Origin: an uncultured Clostridia bacterium
GTDB lineage: Bacteria > Bacillota > Clostridia > Oscillospirales > Oscillospiraceae
Assembly (NCBI GenBank): GCA_947177115.1
Contig: CAMWTG010000128.1
Span: forward strand, 1 to 7,681
DNA: 7,681 nt
Direction: 5' to 3'
A model generated the notes under the pieces. It was not told where the DNA came from. It made no database searches and saw nothing but the letters and a program-made list of their open reading frames with translations. A program made the position numbers and the translations under genes. Positions 1 to 6,201 of this stretch are shown one piece after another; the first letter of the stretch is position 1; every line of letters begins with the position of its first letter.

Positions 1-2
1 CC

Positions 3-215
3 TCCGGCGTGCCCGAGATCTATACCCTCAAGAACTTCGCTCTGAGCAAGGTGGACGGCGACACCACCTACGCCGAGTACGTGGCCGCCCACTCCAGCGA
101 GTGGACCAACATCATGACCAACCTGGGCTTCTACTGGGCCGATGCCAGCGGCGCCGCCGCCGAGCCCGATTGGGACAATCTGGATTGGAGCACCTTGACC
201 CAGTCCGCCGAGTAA
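3..215 (+). CDS. C-terminal end of a probable ABC-transporter solute-binding protein (5' partial)
   Basis: An open frame enters from the left edge (first full codon at position 3) and stops at TAA 213-215, leaving about 70 residues. A GTG at 9 is in frame but has no ribosome-binding site, so it is internal. The tail is rich in Tyr, Trp and Asp (NLGFYWADAS, then an Ala/Glu/Asp-rich stretch ending LTQSAE), as expected of an exported soluble protein. No membrane segment or catalytic motif is visible. The identification rests mainly on position: it lies directly upstream and co-directional with an importer ATPase and permease, where the substrate-binding lipoprotein gene of such operons usually sits. 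The fragment is too short to assign a binding-protein cluster or substrate. The first two bases belong to a preceding codon. Confidence 0.6.
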   Translation, partial: SGVPEIYTLKNFALSKVDGDTTYAEYVAAHSSEWTNIMTNLGFYWADASGAAAEPDWDNLDWSTLTQSAE

Positions 216-235
216 AATCCATCCCTGCGTCTTTC

Positions 236-268
236 CTGTGGCGAGCCGGTCCCCCCGGCTCGCCACAG
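236..268 (+). terminator. Perfect 14-bp stem-loop after the binding-protein gene
   Basis: Arms 236-249 (CTGTGGCGAGCCGG) and 255-268 are exact reverse complements with a 5-nt TCCCC loop, starting 20 bp after the stop codon. The downstream T-run is weak (ATTTA), so full rho-independent termination is doubtful. Partial termination, or protection of the upstream message against 3' exonuclease, fits better. Either effect would give more binding protein than ATPase and permease, the ratio usual for these importers. Confidence 0.6.
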
Positions 269-315
269 ATTTACCGGGAGACATGCGGGAAATATCGGGA
301 TGAGAATATTTCTTC

Positions 316-395
316 TGCAGGGGCCGGTGTCCCCATCGGCCCGTTCACAGCCTGCGGGCCCACGCGGCAGGCCGATGAGGACACCGGCCCCTGCA
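316..395. repeat. 80-bp near-perfect palindrome, likely a dispersed intergenic repeat
   Basis: Arms 316-340 and 371-395 match at 24 of 25 positions when one is reversed and complemented. The single mismatch pairs C333 with A378. C341 and G370 can extend the stem by one pair. The roughly 28-nt loop is GC-rich and contains smaller self-complementary strings such as CCTGC and GCAGG. No T-run follows on either strand, so this is not a standard terminator. The arm beginning TGCAGGGGCCGGTG resembles GC-rich palindromic repeats that I recall scattered through intergenic regions of gut Clostridia. That recollection is unverified. Confidence 0.65.
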
Positions 396-466
396 CCAGA
401 TCTTACATATGCGCTCGATCCTGCGCATCATGGCCAACATTCTATAAAGAAAGGGAGCTGCCGTCT

Positions 467-1492
467 ATGATCAAATTAAACGACATTGTTGTGAAATTCG
501 GGGATTTTACCGCTCTGCACAGCATCAACGTCCACGTAAAGGAGGGGGAATTCTTCACCTTCCTGGGGCCCTCCGGCTGCGGAAAGACCACCACCCTGCG
601 GACGCTCACCGGGTTCATCGAGCCGGTATCCGGTTCCGTGGTGGTAAAGGGCAGGGACATCACCCATGTGCCCATTGAGGAGCGGAACATCGGCATCGTC
701 TTCCAGTCCTACGCCCTGTTCCCCACTATGACGGTATATGACAACATCGCCTTTGGCCTGAAGCTGAAGAAGCTGAAAAAGAAGGAGATCGACCAGAAGG
801 TCCGGGAGATCGCCAAAAAGGTGGACCTCAGCGATGAGCAGCTGGCCAAGGCGGTCAGCCAGCTCTCCGGCGGCCAGCAGCAGCGGGTGGCCATTGCCCG
901 CGCCCTGGTCACCGGCCCCGCCATCATCTGCATGGACGAGCCCTTGTCCAACCTGGACGCCAAGCTGCGGGTCCAGCTGCGCAACGAGCTGAAAAAGATG
1001 CAGAAGGACTTCGGCATCACTACCATCTACGTCACCCACGACCAGGAGGAGGCCCTGACCCTCTCCGACCGGATCGCCGTGTTCAACAAGGGCGTCATCG
1101 AGCAGATCGGTACGCCCAACGAGGTATATAACCACTCCGCTACGGAATTCGTCTGCAACTTCATCGGCGATATCAACCGGCTGTCCGATGCCGTGGTATC
1201 GGAGCTGAACCGCGCCGGCGGCCAGCTCGACCCGGCCCAGTGCAACTACATCCGCTTGGAGCGCATCCATGTCAACGTGGAGCCCAAGCCGGGGCAGGCC
1301 GCGCTGGACGGCGTGGTGGACAGCCGGGAGTACTACGGGCTGTACATCAAGTACTACATCAACGTGGACGGCCAGACCATCAAGGTCATTGAGAAAAATG
1401 ACGGCGTAAACATCTACGAAGCGGGGCAGAAGGTCAAGGTGGTCGTGGATCCCCGGGACGTGATGGCCTATCCCGCCGCGGCGGACAAATGA
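467..1492 (+). CDS. ABC transporter ATP-binding protein, PotA/FbpC type (341 aa)
   Basis: This is the ATP-hydrolysing subunit of a binding-protein-dependent importer, acting on the cytoplasmic face of the membrane with the permease encoded two genes downstream. The start at ATG 467 is chosen because AAGGGAG (451-457) lies 9 nt upstream and the protein then opens MIKLNDIVVKFG, as in this family. All ABC motifs are intact: Walker A GPSGCGKTT (residues 34-42), Q-loop Q80, signature LSGGQ (133-137), Walker B IICMDEP (153-159), D-loop SNLD (161-164) and switch His191. After the nucleotide-binding domain (about 1-235), residues 280-338 form a beta-rich TOBE-like region (GVVDSREYYGLYIKYY and following), typical of iron, polyamine, 2-aminoethylphosphonate and sugar importer ATPases. 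TOBE domains often tune regulation or substrate response. The TGA stop overlaps the next start as ATGA. Substrate is undetermined. Confidence 0.95.
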   Translation: MIKLNDIVVKFGDFTALHSINVHVKEGEFFTFLGPSGCGKTTTLRTLTGFIEPVSGSVVVKGRDITHVPIEERNIGIVFQSYALFPTMTVYDNIAFGLKLKKLKKKEIDQKVREIAKKVDLSDEQLAKAVSQLSGGQQQRVAIARALVTGPAIICMDEPLSNLDAKLRVQLRNELKKMQKDFGITTIYVTHDQEEALTLSDRIAVFNKGVIEQIGTPNEVYNHSATEFVCNFIGDINRLSDAVVSELNRAGGQLDPAQCNYIRLERIHVNVEPKPGQAALDGVVDSREYYGLYIKYYINVDGQTIKVIEKNDGVNIYEAGQKVKVVVDPRDVMAYPAAADK

Positions 1493-2118
1493 GGGCCCTG
1501 CCGATGCTGGGATGTAAAGAGTTCTATGACAAAACCGCCCCCCGCTGGGCGGAGAAGGGCTATACGGACGAGGCGGAGCCCGTATGCATGGATGAATTCT
1601 GCGCTCTGCTCCCCGCCGGGGGGAGGGTGCTGGACCTCTGCTGCGGCACAGGGTATGAAAGTTTCCGCCTGCGCCGCCGGGGATTTCAGCCGGTAGGGCT
1701 GGATCTCAGCGGGGAAAGTCTGGCTATTGCCCGGGAGAAGAACCCGGAGATCGTCTTTTATCAGGGCAATATGCTGGAGAGCTATCCCCAGGTGGGCCGG
1801 GTGGACGGCATTATCTGTATCGCCGGACTGGTCCATGTGGAAACGCCGGACCTGCCCGCAGCCTTCCGGCGGATGAGCGAGGTATTGAAGCCCGGCGGCT
1901 ACCTGCTGGCCTCCGTCCGGTACGGCGTTGGGAAGATGGAGGACCGCAGCATCGCCGAGATCGATGGACAGACGTATGACCGGAACTTCATCGCCCATAC
2001 CGAAGAGGAGCTGACCGCCGCCATGGGCGGGGATCTCACCCTCATCCGGGAAATGCCCTCTGATTTGAAGATCTGGGCCTATTATCTGTTTCAAAAGCTT
2101 GAGGAGGTGCCTGTATGA
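1489..2118 (+). CDS. Class I SAM-dependent methyltransferase (209 aa)
   Basis: A Rossmann-fold methyltransferase that would move a methyl group from S-adenosylmethionine to an unknown acceptor, probably a small molecule. Visible motifs are glycine-rich motif I VLDLCCGTG (residues 47-55), the acidic residue D72 after strand 2 (VGLDLS) that usually holds the ribose, GNMLE (93-97) in the motif II/III region, and the post-motif LKPGGYLL (133-140). The length suits the single-domain Methyltransf_11/25 type, with no added target-recognition domain. Start ATG 1489 overlaps the ATPase stop (ATGA) with no strong ribosome-binding site, consistent with translational coupling. An in-frame ATG at 1504 is an alternative that would remove five residues. 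The gene sits between ATPase and permease genes of one transporter and overlaps both. This implies co-expression and perhaps a role linked to the imported compound. The acceptor cannot be deduced. Confidence 0.9.
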   Translation: MRALPMLGCKEFYDKTAPRWAEKGYTDEAEPVCMDEFCALLPAGGRVLDLCCGTGYESFRLRRRGFQPVGLDLSGESLAIAREKNPEIVFYQGNMLESYPQVGRVDGIICIAGLVHVETPDLPAAFRRMSEVLKPGGYLLASVRYGVGKMEDRSIAEIDGQTYDRNFIAHTEEELTAAMGGDLTLIREMPSDLKIWAYYLFQKLEEVPV

Positions 2119-4025
2119 CCAAAGTCCGTTCTGAACGCTTCGGACCAAAGCTGCTGCTGAAGGTGTTCGGTATCGCCTTTTTCGCGTATCTGTTCCTGGG
2201 CTTCATGCTGCTGCCCTGTCTGAACACCCTGGCCAGCATTTTCAACACTACCAACGCCGCCGGGGAACGGGATCCCCTGGCGGTGATCCGGTTCTTCTTT
2301 GCCGGAAACATGGGATCCTATGTGTGGAATTCCCTGAAGCTGGCGGTGTGCCTGGTGGTCACCGTCAATATTGTGGGCGTGTCCATTGTGCTTTTAACGG
2401 AGTACTTCGACATTAAGGGCGCGAAGATCCTGCGCCTGGGCTATATGACCACCCTGATCTACTCCGGCGTGGCCCTGGTCACCGGGTATCTGTTCCTGTA
2501 TGACAACAACGGCATCCTGACCACCCTGCTGGTCAACGCTTTCCCCGGCATGAACCCCAATTGGTTCTCCGGGTTCAGCGCGGTGCTGTTCACCATGACC
2601 TTCGCCTGCACCAGCAATCACATGCTGTTCCTCCGCAACGCCATCCGGGGCATCGATTACAACACCGTGGAGGCCGCCCGGAATATGGGCGCCAAGCCCT
2701 TCAAGGTGCTGTGGAAGGTGGTTTTCCCCACGCTGATCCCCACCATGTTCTCCCTGACGGTCATGACCTTCATCACCGGCCTGTGCGCCATGTCCGCCCC
2801 CACCCTGCTGGGCTATGACTCCATCAACCCGGAGATCGTCCGTCTGGCGGGCTCGTCCACGGCGGACGAGGCATTTCCCCAGGCCCGGGCGGCGCTGCTG
2901 TCCATTATCCTGGCCCTGTTCACCATTGTGCTGCTGACCATCCTGTCCTCCTATGAGCGGAAGGGCCACTATCTTTCGGTGTCCAAAACCAAAGCCAAGC
3001 TGCAGAAGCAGAAGATCAACAACCCGGTCTCCAATGTTCTGGCCCATATTTACGCCTATGTGCTGTTCATCATCTACATGATCCCCGTGGTGATGATCAT
3101 CATCTTCTCCTTCCAGACCTATGGGGCCATCCGGATGAAGAAGCTGGATCTGACCCAATGGACGCTGGTGAACTTCTTTGGCTCCCAGGACTACGAATAT
3201 CTCACCAGCCGGGGCGTCTATAAGACCCGGAAGGGCTCCATTTCCGGCCTGTTTGCCAACGAGGCTACTTTGAGCGGCATCAAGCTGAGCTTTGTGCTGT
3301 CGGCCATTGCGGCGGCGCTGGCCTGCGTGATCGTGGTGATCGCCTGCAACTACATCTTCAAAAACCGGAACAGGAAGTCGGGCACGGTACTGGAGTACAG
3401 CCTGCTGTTCCCCTGGCTGCTGCCCACGATCCTGATCTGCTACAGCTACCGCGTCTATTTCAACAGCGAGGACGTATGGTATGTGGGCGGCAACAACCTG
3501 TATTACGGGGAGCATGTGCGGCTGCTGATCATTATTGCATACACGGTGGTGAAGCTGCCCTTCTCCCTGCGCATGATCAAGGCGGCGTTCTACGCCATCG
3601 ATGAGGAGCTGGAGGATGCGGCCAAGAACTTGGGCGCCAGCGGCTTTGTGACCTTTATCAAGGTGAAGCTGCCCATTATCCTGCCCTCGGTACTGGCTGT
3701 GTTCGCGCTGAATTTCAACGCCCTGTTTACCGAGTACGACATGTCCGCCACCTTTGCCAGCTCCTATGGCACCTCCTATGCCATGGTCATTCAGTCCATG
3801 TGCGCGGAGGAAGGGCTGTACGGATATAATGTCAACGCCTCCGGCCGGCGGTGCGCGTCCACGGTATTCATCATGATCGTCTCCGGCATCATCCTGTATC
3901 TGGTCTACGGCGTGGGCGCCCGGGATCTGGGGGAACGGCTGGAGATCAAAGACCGGAGAAGAAAACGTTGGGAGCGGCTGCAAAACCGGTTCAAAAAGCA
4001 GCCCGCGCCCAAGACTGATCCCTGA
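2115..4025 (+). CDS. Double-domain ABC transporter permease, iron/phosphonate-importer type (636 aa)
   Basis: The transmembrane channel of the importer. Two homologous permease halves lie in one chain, so a single protein can replace the usual pair of permeases. Each half carries the cytoplasmic EAA loop that docks on the ATPase: EAARNMGA (residues 187-194) followed by VVFPTLIP, and EDAAKNLGA (500-508) followed by VKLPIILPS. About twelve hydrophobic segments are visible, near residues 14-36, 71-95, 108-129, 152-175, 206-231, 260-279, 309-333, 388-412, 425-446, 466-485, 520-541 and 581-601. A basic linker (about 281-302) separates the halves, and the C-terminus is highly basic and cytoplasmic. 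Fused permeases of this kind occur in FbpB/AfuB-like iron and in thiamine and 2-aminoethylphosphonate systems. The start at 2115 is well supported by GAGGAGGTG (2101-2109) and overlaps the methyltransferase stop (ATGA). Confidence 0.93.
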   Translation: MTKVRSERFGPKLLLKVFGIAFFAYLFLGFMLLPCLNTLASIFNTTNAAGERDPLAVIRFFFAGNMGSYVWNSLKLAVCLVVTVNIVGVSIVLLTEYFDIKGAKILRLGYMTTLIYSGVALVTGYLFLYDNNGILTTLLVNAFPGMNPNWFSGFSAVLFTMTFACTSNHMLFLRNAIRGIDYNTVEAARNMGAKPFKVLWKVVFPTLIPTMFSLTVMTFITGLCAMSAPTLLGYDSINPEIVRLAGSSTADEAFPQARAALLSIILALFTIVLLTILSSYERKGHYLSVSKTKAKLQKQKINNPVSNVLAHIYAYVLFIIYMIPVVMIIIFSFQTYGAIRMKKLDLTQWTLVNFFGSQDYEYLTSRGVYKTRKGSISGLFANEATLSGIKLSFVLSAIAAALACVIVVIACNYIFKNRNRKSGTVLEYSLLFPWLLPTILICYSYRVYFNSEDVWYVGGNNLYYGEHVRLLIIIAYTVVKLPFSLRMIKAAFYAIDEELEDAAKNLGASGFVTFIKVKLPIILPSVLAVFALNFNALFTEYDMSATFASSYGTSYAMVIQSMCAEEGLYGYNVNASGRRCASTVFIMIVSGIILYLVYGVGARDLGERLEIKDRRRKRWERLQNRFKKQPAPKTDP

Positions 4026-4037
4026 GGAGGTCCTTTT

Positions 4038-4661
4038 ATGATAAAAAACATTGTCTTCGATATGGGCGGCGTATTGCTTCACTACTCCCCTGCCCATTTT
4101 ATCGATCTTCTTTCCGTAAATGAGGATGACAAGCTGCGGCTCATGCGGGAAGTCTTCCAAACGGTAGAGTGGTTTCAGATGGACCGGGGAACCATAACGG
4201 AGCCGGCGGCGTCCGCGGCAATGAAGAAAAATCTGCCGCCCCATCTCCACAGTGCGGTGGACCGGCTGATCGAGTGGTGGAAACTGGAACTGCGCCCTAT
4301 GGAGGGCATGGCGGAACTCCTGGCGGAGCTGAAGGGGCTGGGCTGCCGCCTGTATCTCCTCTCCAATGCTACGGTGCGTCAGCCCGAATATTTCCCCCGC
4401 CTCCCCGCCAGCCAGTATTTTGACGGACAGCTCGTCTCCGCGTTTTATCAGCTGCTCAAGCCGCAGAGGGAGATCTACGAAACGCTGCTGCGGAAATTTG
4501 ACCTCAAAGCGGAGGAATGCTTCTTTGTGGACGACTCCCTTGCCAACGTGGAAGGGGCGTACTGCGTGGGGATTTCCGGTACGGTATTCGATGGCGATGT
4601 AAAACGCCTGCGGGAAGTCCTCCAGCGGGCGGGCATTCCCCTCAGACCGGAACAAAACTGA
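4038..4661 (+). CDS. HAD-superfamily phosphatase, YihX-like DxGGV subtype (207 aa)
   Basis: A probable cytoplasmic phosphatase acting through an aspartyl-phosphate intermediate. All four HAD motifs are visible: motif I FDMGGV with nucleophile D8, motif II LLSN with S109, motif III LLKPQREIYE with K141, and motif IV FVDDSLANVEGA with D165/D166. Residues 16-85 form the helical C1 cap. The usual second Asp of motif I (DxD) is Gly10. Known phosphatases of the HAD-IA variant-3 group such as YihX (sugar-1-phosphate phosphatase, DLGNV) also lack it, so this is a subtype mark and not decay. Start ATG 4038 has AGGAGG (4025-4030) 7 nt upstream, and the gene begins 12 bp after the permease stop. It is the last gene of the operon, before the terminator at 4685. 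Dephosphorylation of an imported ester or its product is a plausible inference, but the substrate is unknown. Confidence 0.9.
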   Translation: MIKNIVFDMGGVLLHYSPAHFIDLLSVNEDDKLRLMREVFQTVEWFQMDRGTITEPAASAAMKKNLPPHLHSAVDRLIEWWKLELRPMEGMAELLAELKGLGCRLYLLSNATVRQPEYFPRLPASQYFDGQLVSAFYQLLKPQREIYETLLRKFDLKAEECFFVDDSLANVEGAYCVGISGTVFDGDVKRLREVLQRAGIPLRPEQN

Positions 4662-4684
4662 TCTGTTCCTGGGAAATTACAAAA

Positions 4685-4727
4685 GGAAATGGGCCCGAAG
4701 CGCAGCTTCAGGCCCATTTCCCTTTTT
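4685..4727. terminator. Bidirectional rho-independent terminator between convergent operons
   Basis: Stem 4685-4695 (GGAAATGGGCC) pairs exactly with 4711-4721. After one C-A mismatch, GAAG (4697-4700) pairs with CTTC (4706-4709) around a CGCAG loop. On the plus strand the stem is followed by TTTTT (4723-4727), ending the importer operon 24 bp after the HAD stop. On the minus strand it is followed by TTTT (complement of 4681-4684), ending the DegV operon 11 bp after its stop. Confidence 0.9.
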
Positions 4728-4731
4728 CCGA

Positions 4732-5583
4732 TCAATACGATTCCCGTTCAATATACGCCATCCCCAGCGCTCCCGGCCCGATGTGGGTCCCGATCGTGGG
4801 GCCGATGCCGCAGTAGTGGAGCCGCAGGGGCAGCCTGCCCTGTTCCTTCAGCTTGGGCAGCAGCAGCTCTTCCCGGCTCTTGTCATTTGAGTATAAGAAA
4901 TAAGAGGGGTAGTCATCATCAATGGGATGCTCCTCCAGCATTTTCATCAGGTGCTTCACTGCGGCGGCAGTGCCGAAGGACTTGCCTACGATGGACACCG
5001 CCCCGTCCCGGACGGCAATGGTGGGCTTCAGTTTGGTCATAGCCCCCAGCCCAGCCTGAAAACCGCTAAGCCGTCCGCCCCGGCGGAGATATTCCAAGGT
5101 GTCAATAATGGCAAAAATGCGCACCTTGTCCTTCAGCTTTTCAACTTCCCCGGCGATAGCGGCCGCAGACAGGCCACTGTCCCGCAGCTTGCAGGCATAG
5201 TTGACCAGCACCTGCATCCCGGCGGTGGCGCTGCGGCTGTCCACAATATAGATGGGATCATACTCACATAGCCCCCTGGCGATCTCAGCGCTTTGCAGCG
5301 TGCCGCTGAGAGCCCCGCTGAGCAGGATCGCCACCACCTGATCCCCCGCCGCCTTGGCCTCTTCAAAGTGCCGCAGGAAGGCTTCCGGAGCAGGCTGGGA
5401 GGTGGAGGGATTTTCCTTGCCCTCCTGGAGCAGCTGAAAAAACACATCGTTGGAAAGATTCTTGCCCGCCAGGAAAGTGGCGGAGCCAAACTGGACGGTC
5501 ATGGGGACCACGCTGATCTTCCGCCGCTTAGCCACAGCCAGGTCAAAGTCGGATGCGGAATCGGTGATAATACGGATCGCCAT
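4732..5583 (-). CDS. DegV family (fatty-acid-binding) protein (283 aa)
   Basis: DegV proteins bind a fatty acid between two domains. Characterised members (FakB) present exogenous fatty acids to the kinase FakA for entry into phospholipid synthesis. Family marks are N-terminal IITDSASD (residues 5-12), the TSQP turn (61-64) that holds the carboxylate, LSGALSGT (88-95), VDSRSATAGM (114-123), LEYLRRGGRLS (163-173) and C-terminal GTHIGPGALGMAY (265-277). The length is normal. The start at 5583 is supported by AGGAGG on the minus strand (complement of 5594-5599), 10 nt upstream. The stop is TGA at 4734-4732. It lies 14 bp downstream of a MarR regulator gene, whose TAG stop merges with this Shine-Dalgarno site. 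The two are therefore one operon. No FakA/DAK-type kinase is present in the window, so its partner, if any, is elsewhere. Confidence 0.94.
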   Translation of the reverse strand: MAIRIITDSASDFDLAVAKRRKISVVPMTVQFGSATFLAGKNLSNDVFFQLLQEGKENPSTSQPAPEAFLRHFEEAKAAGDQVVAILLSGALSGTLQSAEIARGLCEYDPIYIVDSRSATAGMQVLVNYACKLRDSGLSAAAIAGEVEKLKDKVRIFAIIDTLEYLRRGGRLSGFQAGLGAMTKLKPTIAVRDGAVSIVGKSFGTAAAVKHLMKMLEEHPIDDDYPSYFLYSNDKSREELLLPKLKEQGRLPLRLHYCGIGPTIGTHIGPGALGMAYIERESY

Positions 5584-5597
5584 AGGTGATGTACCTC

Positions 5598-6035
5598 CTA
5601 CTGGATTGTTTCAAAAGTATCCGCCACCTGGCGGAGCAGGGGGAGGAGAGCCCGCGCCTGCTCCTCACCCATTTTATCAATGAGCCGGTCCACAATGGCA
5701 ATACTCCGCCGGTGGCTCTCCCGGTAGAGGGCCAGCCCCGCCGGCAGCAGCCGCAGCTCCATCAGCCGCCGGTCCGTCAGGGACCGCTGCCGGCTGACAA
5801 CGCCCTTGTGCTCCAAAGAGCGCAGAATGGCGTTCATTTGGGATTTCAAGATCCGGGTCTGCCGGCAGAGGTCGCTGGCAGTCAGACAGCGGCCAGCCTC
5901 CTGTGCGCCAGCCAGCAGGCCGCATACCATGGCCTCGTTAAAAGGCAGGGCCCGGTCCTGCGCGGCAGCCAGCCGCTGGTTATCGATCACGCTGGTCAGC
6001 CGCAGCCATACAGCCAAAAGTTCTTCATCAAGCAT
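5598..6035 (-). CDS. MarR-family transcriptional regulator (145 aa)
   Basis: A dimeric winged-helix DNA-binding regulator, probably a repressor. The start at 6035 (MLDEELLAVWLRLTS) is chosen because AAAGGAC lies about 8 nt upstream and a strong promoter lies just beyond. The frame is open further back, to 6314, but that would translate the promoter, the operator and part of a repeat. Helix 1 (about residues 2-25) begins the dimer interface. The helix-turn-helix spans about 52-76 (LTASDLCRQTRILKSQMNAILRS in parts), and the wing at 83-97 contains the MarR hallmark DRR (88-90). The C-terminal helices (100-144) complete the dimer domain. The 145-aa length is usual. A perfect palindrome over its own -10 box indicates autoregulation together with the downstream DegV gene. 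The ligand is unknown. A lipid signal, as for FabT, is inferred only from the DegV partner. Confidence 0.9.
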   Translation of the reverse strand: MLDEELLAVWLRLTSVIDNQRLAAAQDRALPFNEAMVCGLLAGAQEAGRCLTASDLCRQTRILKSQMNAILRSLEHKGVVSRQRSLTDRRLMELRLLPAGLALYRESHRRSIAIVDRLIDKMGEEQARALLPLLRQVADTFETIQ

Positions 6036-6053
6036 GGGAGCTGTCCTTTCAAT

Positions 6054-6072
6054 TAGTTCACAAAGTGAACTA
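6054..6072. promoter_or_regulatory. Probable MarR operator palindrome over the -10 box
   Basis: TAGTTCACAAAGTGAACTA is a perfect inverted repeat: 8-bp arms (6054-6061 and 6065-6072) around a 3-bp spacer. The size and symmetry are typical of MarR-dimer sites. It covers part of the -10 box (6069-6074) and the expected start point. A bound dimer would therefore block RNA polymerase and repress the regulator and DegV genes together. Confidence 0.8.
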
Positions 6073-6097
6073 TATACCATTGGCAACAGTTTGTCAA
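6069..6097 (-). promoter_or_regulatory. Sigma-A promoter of the MarR-DegV operon
   Basis: On the minus strand TTGACA (complement of 6092-6097) is followed by a 17-nt spacer and TATAGT (complement of 6069-6074). This is a full-consensus -35 with a one-mismatch -10 at optimal spacing. Transcription would begin near 6062, about 27 nt upstream of the regulator's start codon, leaving room for the ribosome-binding site. It is the only near-consensus promoter I see in the window. Confidence 0.85.
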
Positions 6098-6201
6098 GAA
6101 CAAATGCGGAAATCTCAGCCTTTTTCTTGAAAGAGAAATGCTCAAAATGAACTTTGGGACTAAAACCACTGCTATTCCTGGATTTCTGCCCGGTAACGAT
6201 A
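6098..6201. other. Intergenic spacer upstream of the MarR promoter
   Basis: This stretch is A+T-richer than its surroundings, with no gene, terminator or clear promoter. CAAAATGAACTTT (6143-6155) weakly resembles one half of the operator (CAAAGTGAACTAT) but has no matching second half. It separates the promoter from the MITE-like element that begins at 6202. Confidence 0.5.

Larger units (their letters stand above)
216..466 (+). other. 251-bp gap between binding-protein and ATPase genes
   Basis: No credible gene lies here. The gap holds two separate inverted repeats (236-268 and 316-395, listed individually), an A+T-richer spacer at about 269-315, and the ribosome-binding site of the ATPase gene (AAGGGAG, 451-457). 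I see no convincing promoter. The only TATAAA-like string (443-448) lacks a -35 box and lies too close to the ribosome-binding site. The ATPase frame is open upstream back to 101, but that is read-through of GC-rich sequence and not a gene. Confidence 0.7.

Noticed and set aside
443..448. TATAAA as a possible -10 box for the ATPase gene
   Set aside because: The expected -35 position reads CCTGCG, and transcription would start on or just after the ribosome-binding site at 451-457.
101..466. Upstream extension of the ATPase frame (122 extra codons)
   Set aside because: It overlaps the end of the binding-protein gene and both palindromes, and lacks a ribosome-binding site. The protein from 467 matches the normal family N-terminus and has a good Shine-Dalgarno site.
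4038..4075. Loss of the second catalytic Asp (DMGGV) in the HAD enzyme as a sign of inactivation
   Set aside because: YihX-like and related HAD-IA members naturally lack it, and all other motifs are intact.
2394..4655. 753-codon open frame on the minus strand
   Set aside because: It is antisense to the permease and HAD genes. The residues are His/Gln/Gly-rich low-complexity output typical of the complement of GC-rich coding sequence, with no motifs.
6143..6155. Second, degenerate MarR half-site
   Set aside because: It matches only one arm of the operator with mismatches, lacks the second arm and lies about 50 bp upstream of the -35 box. Chance similarity is likely.
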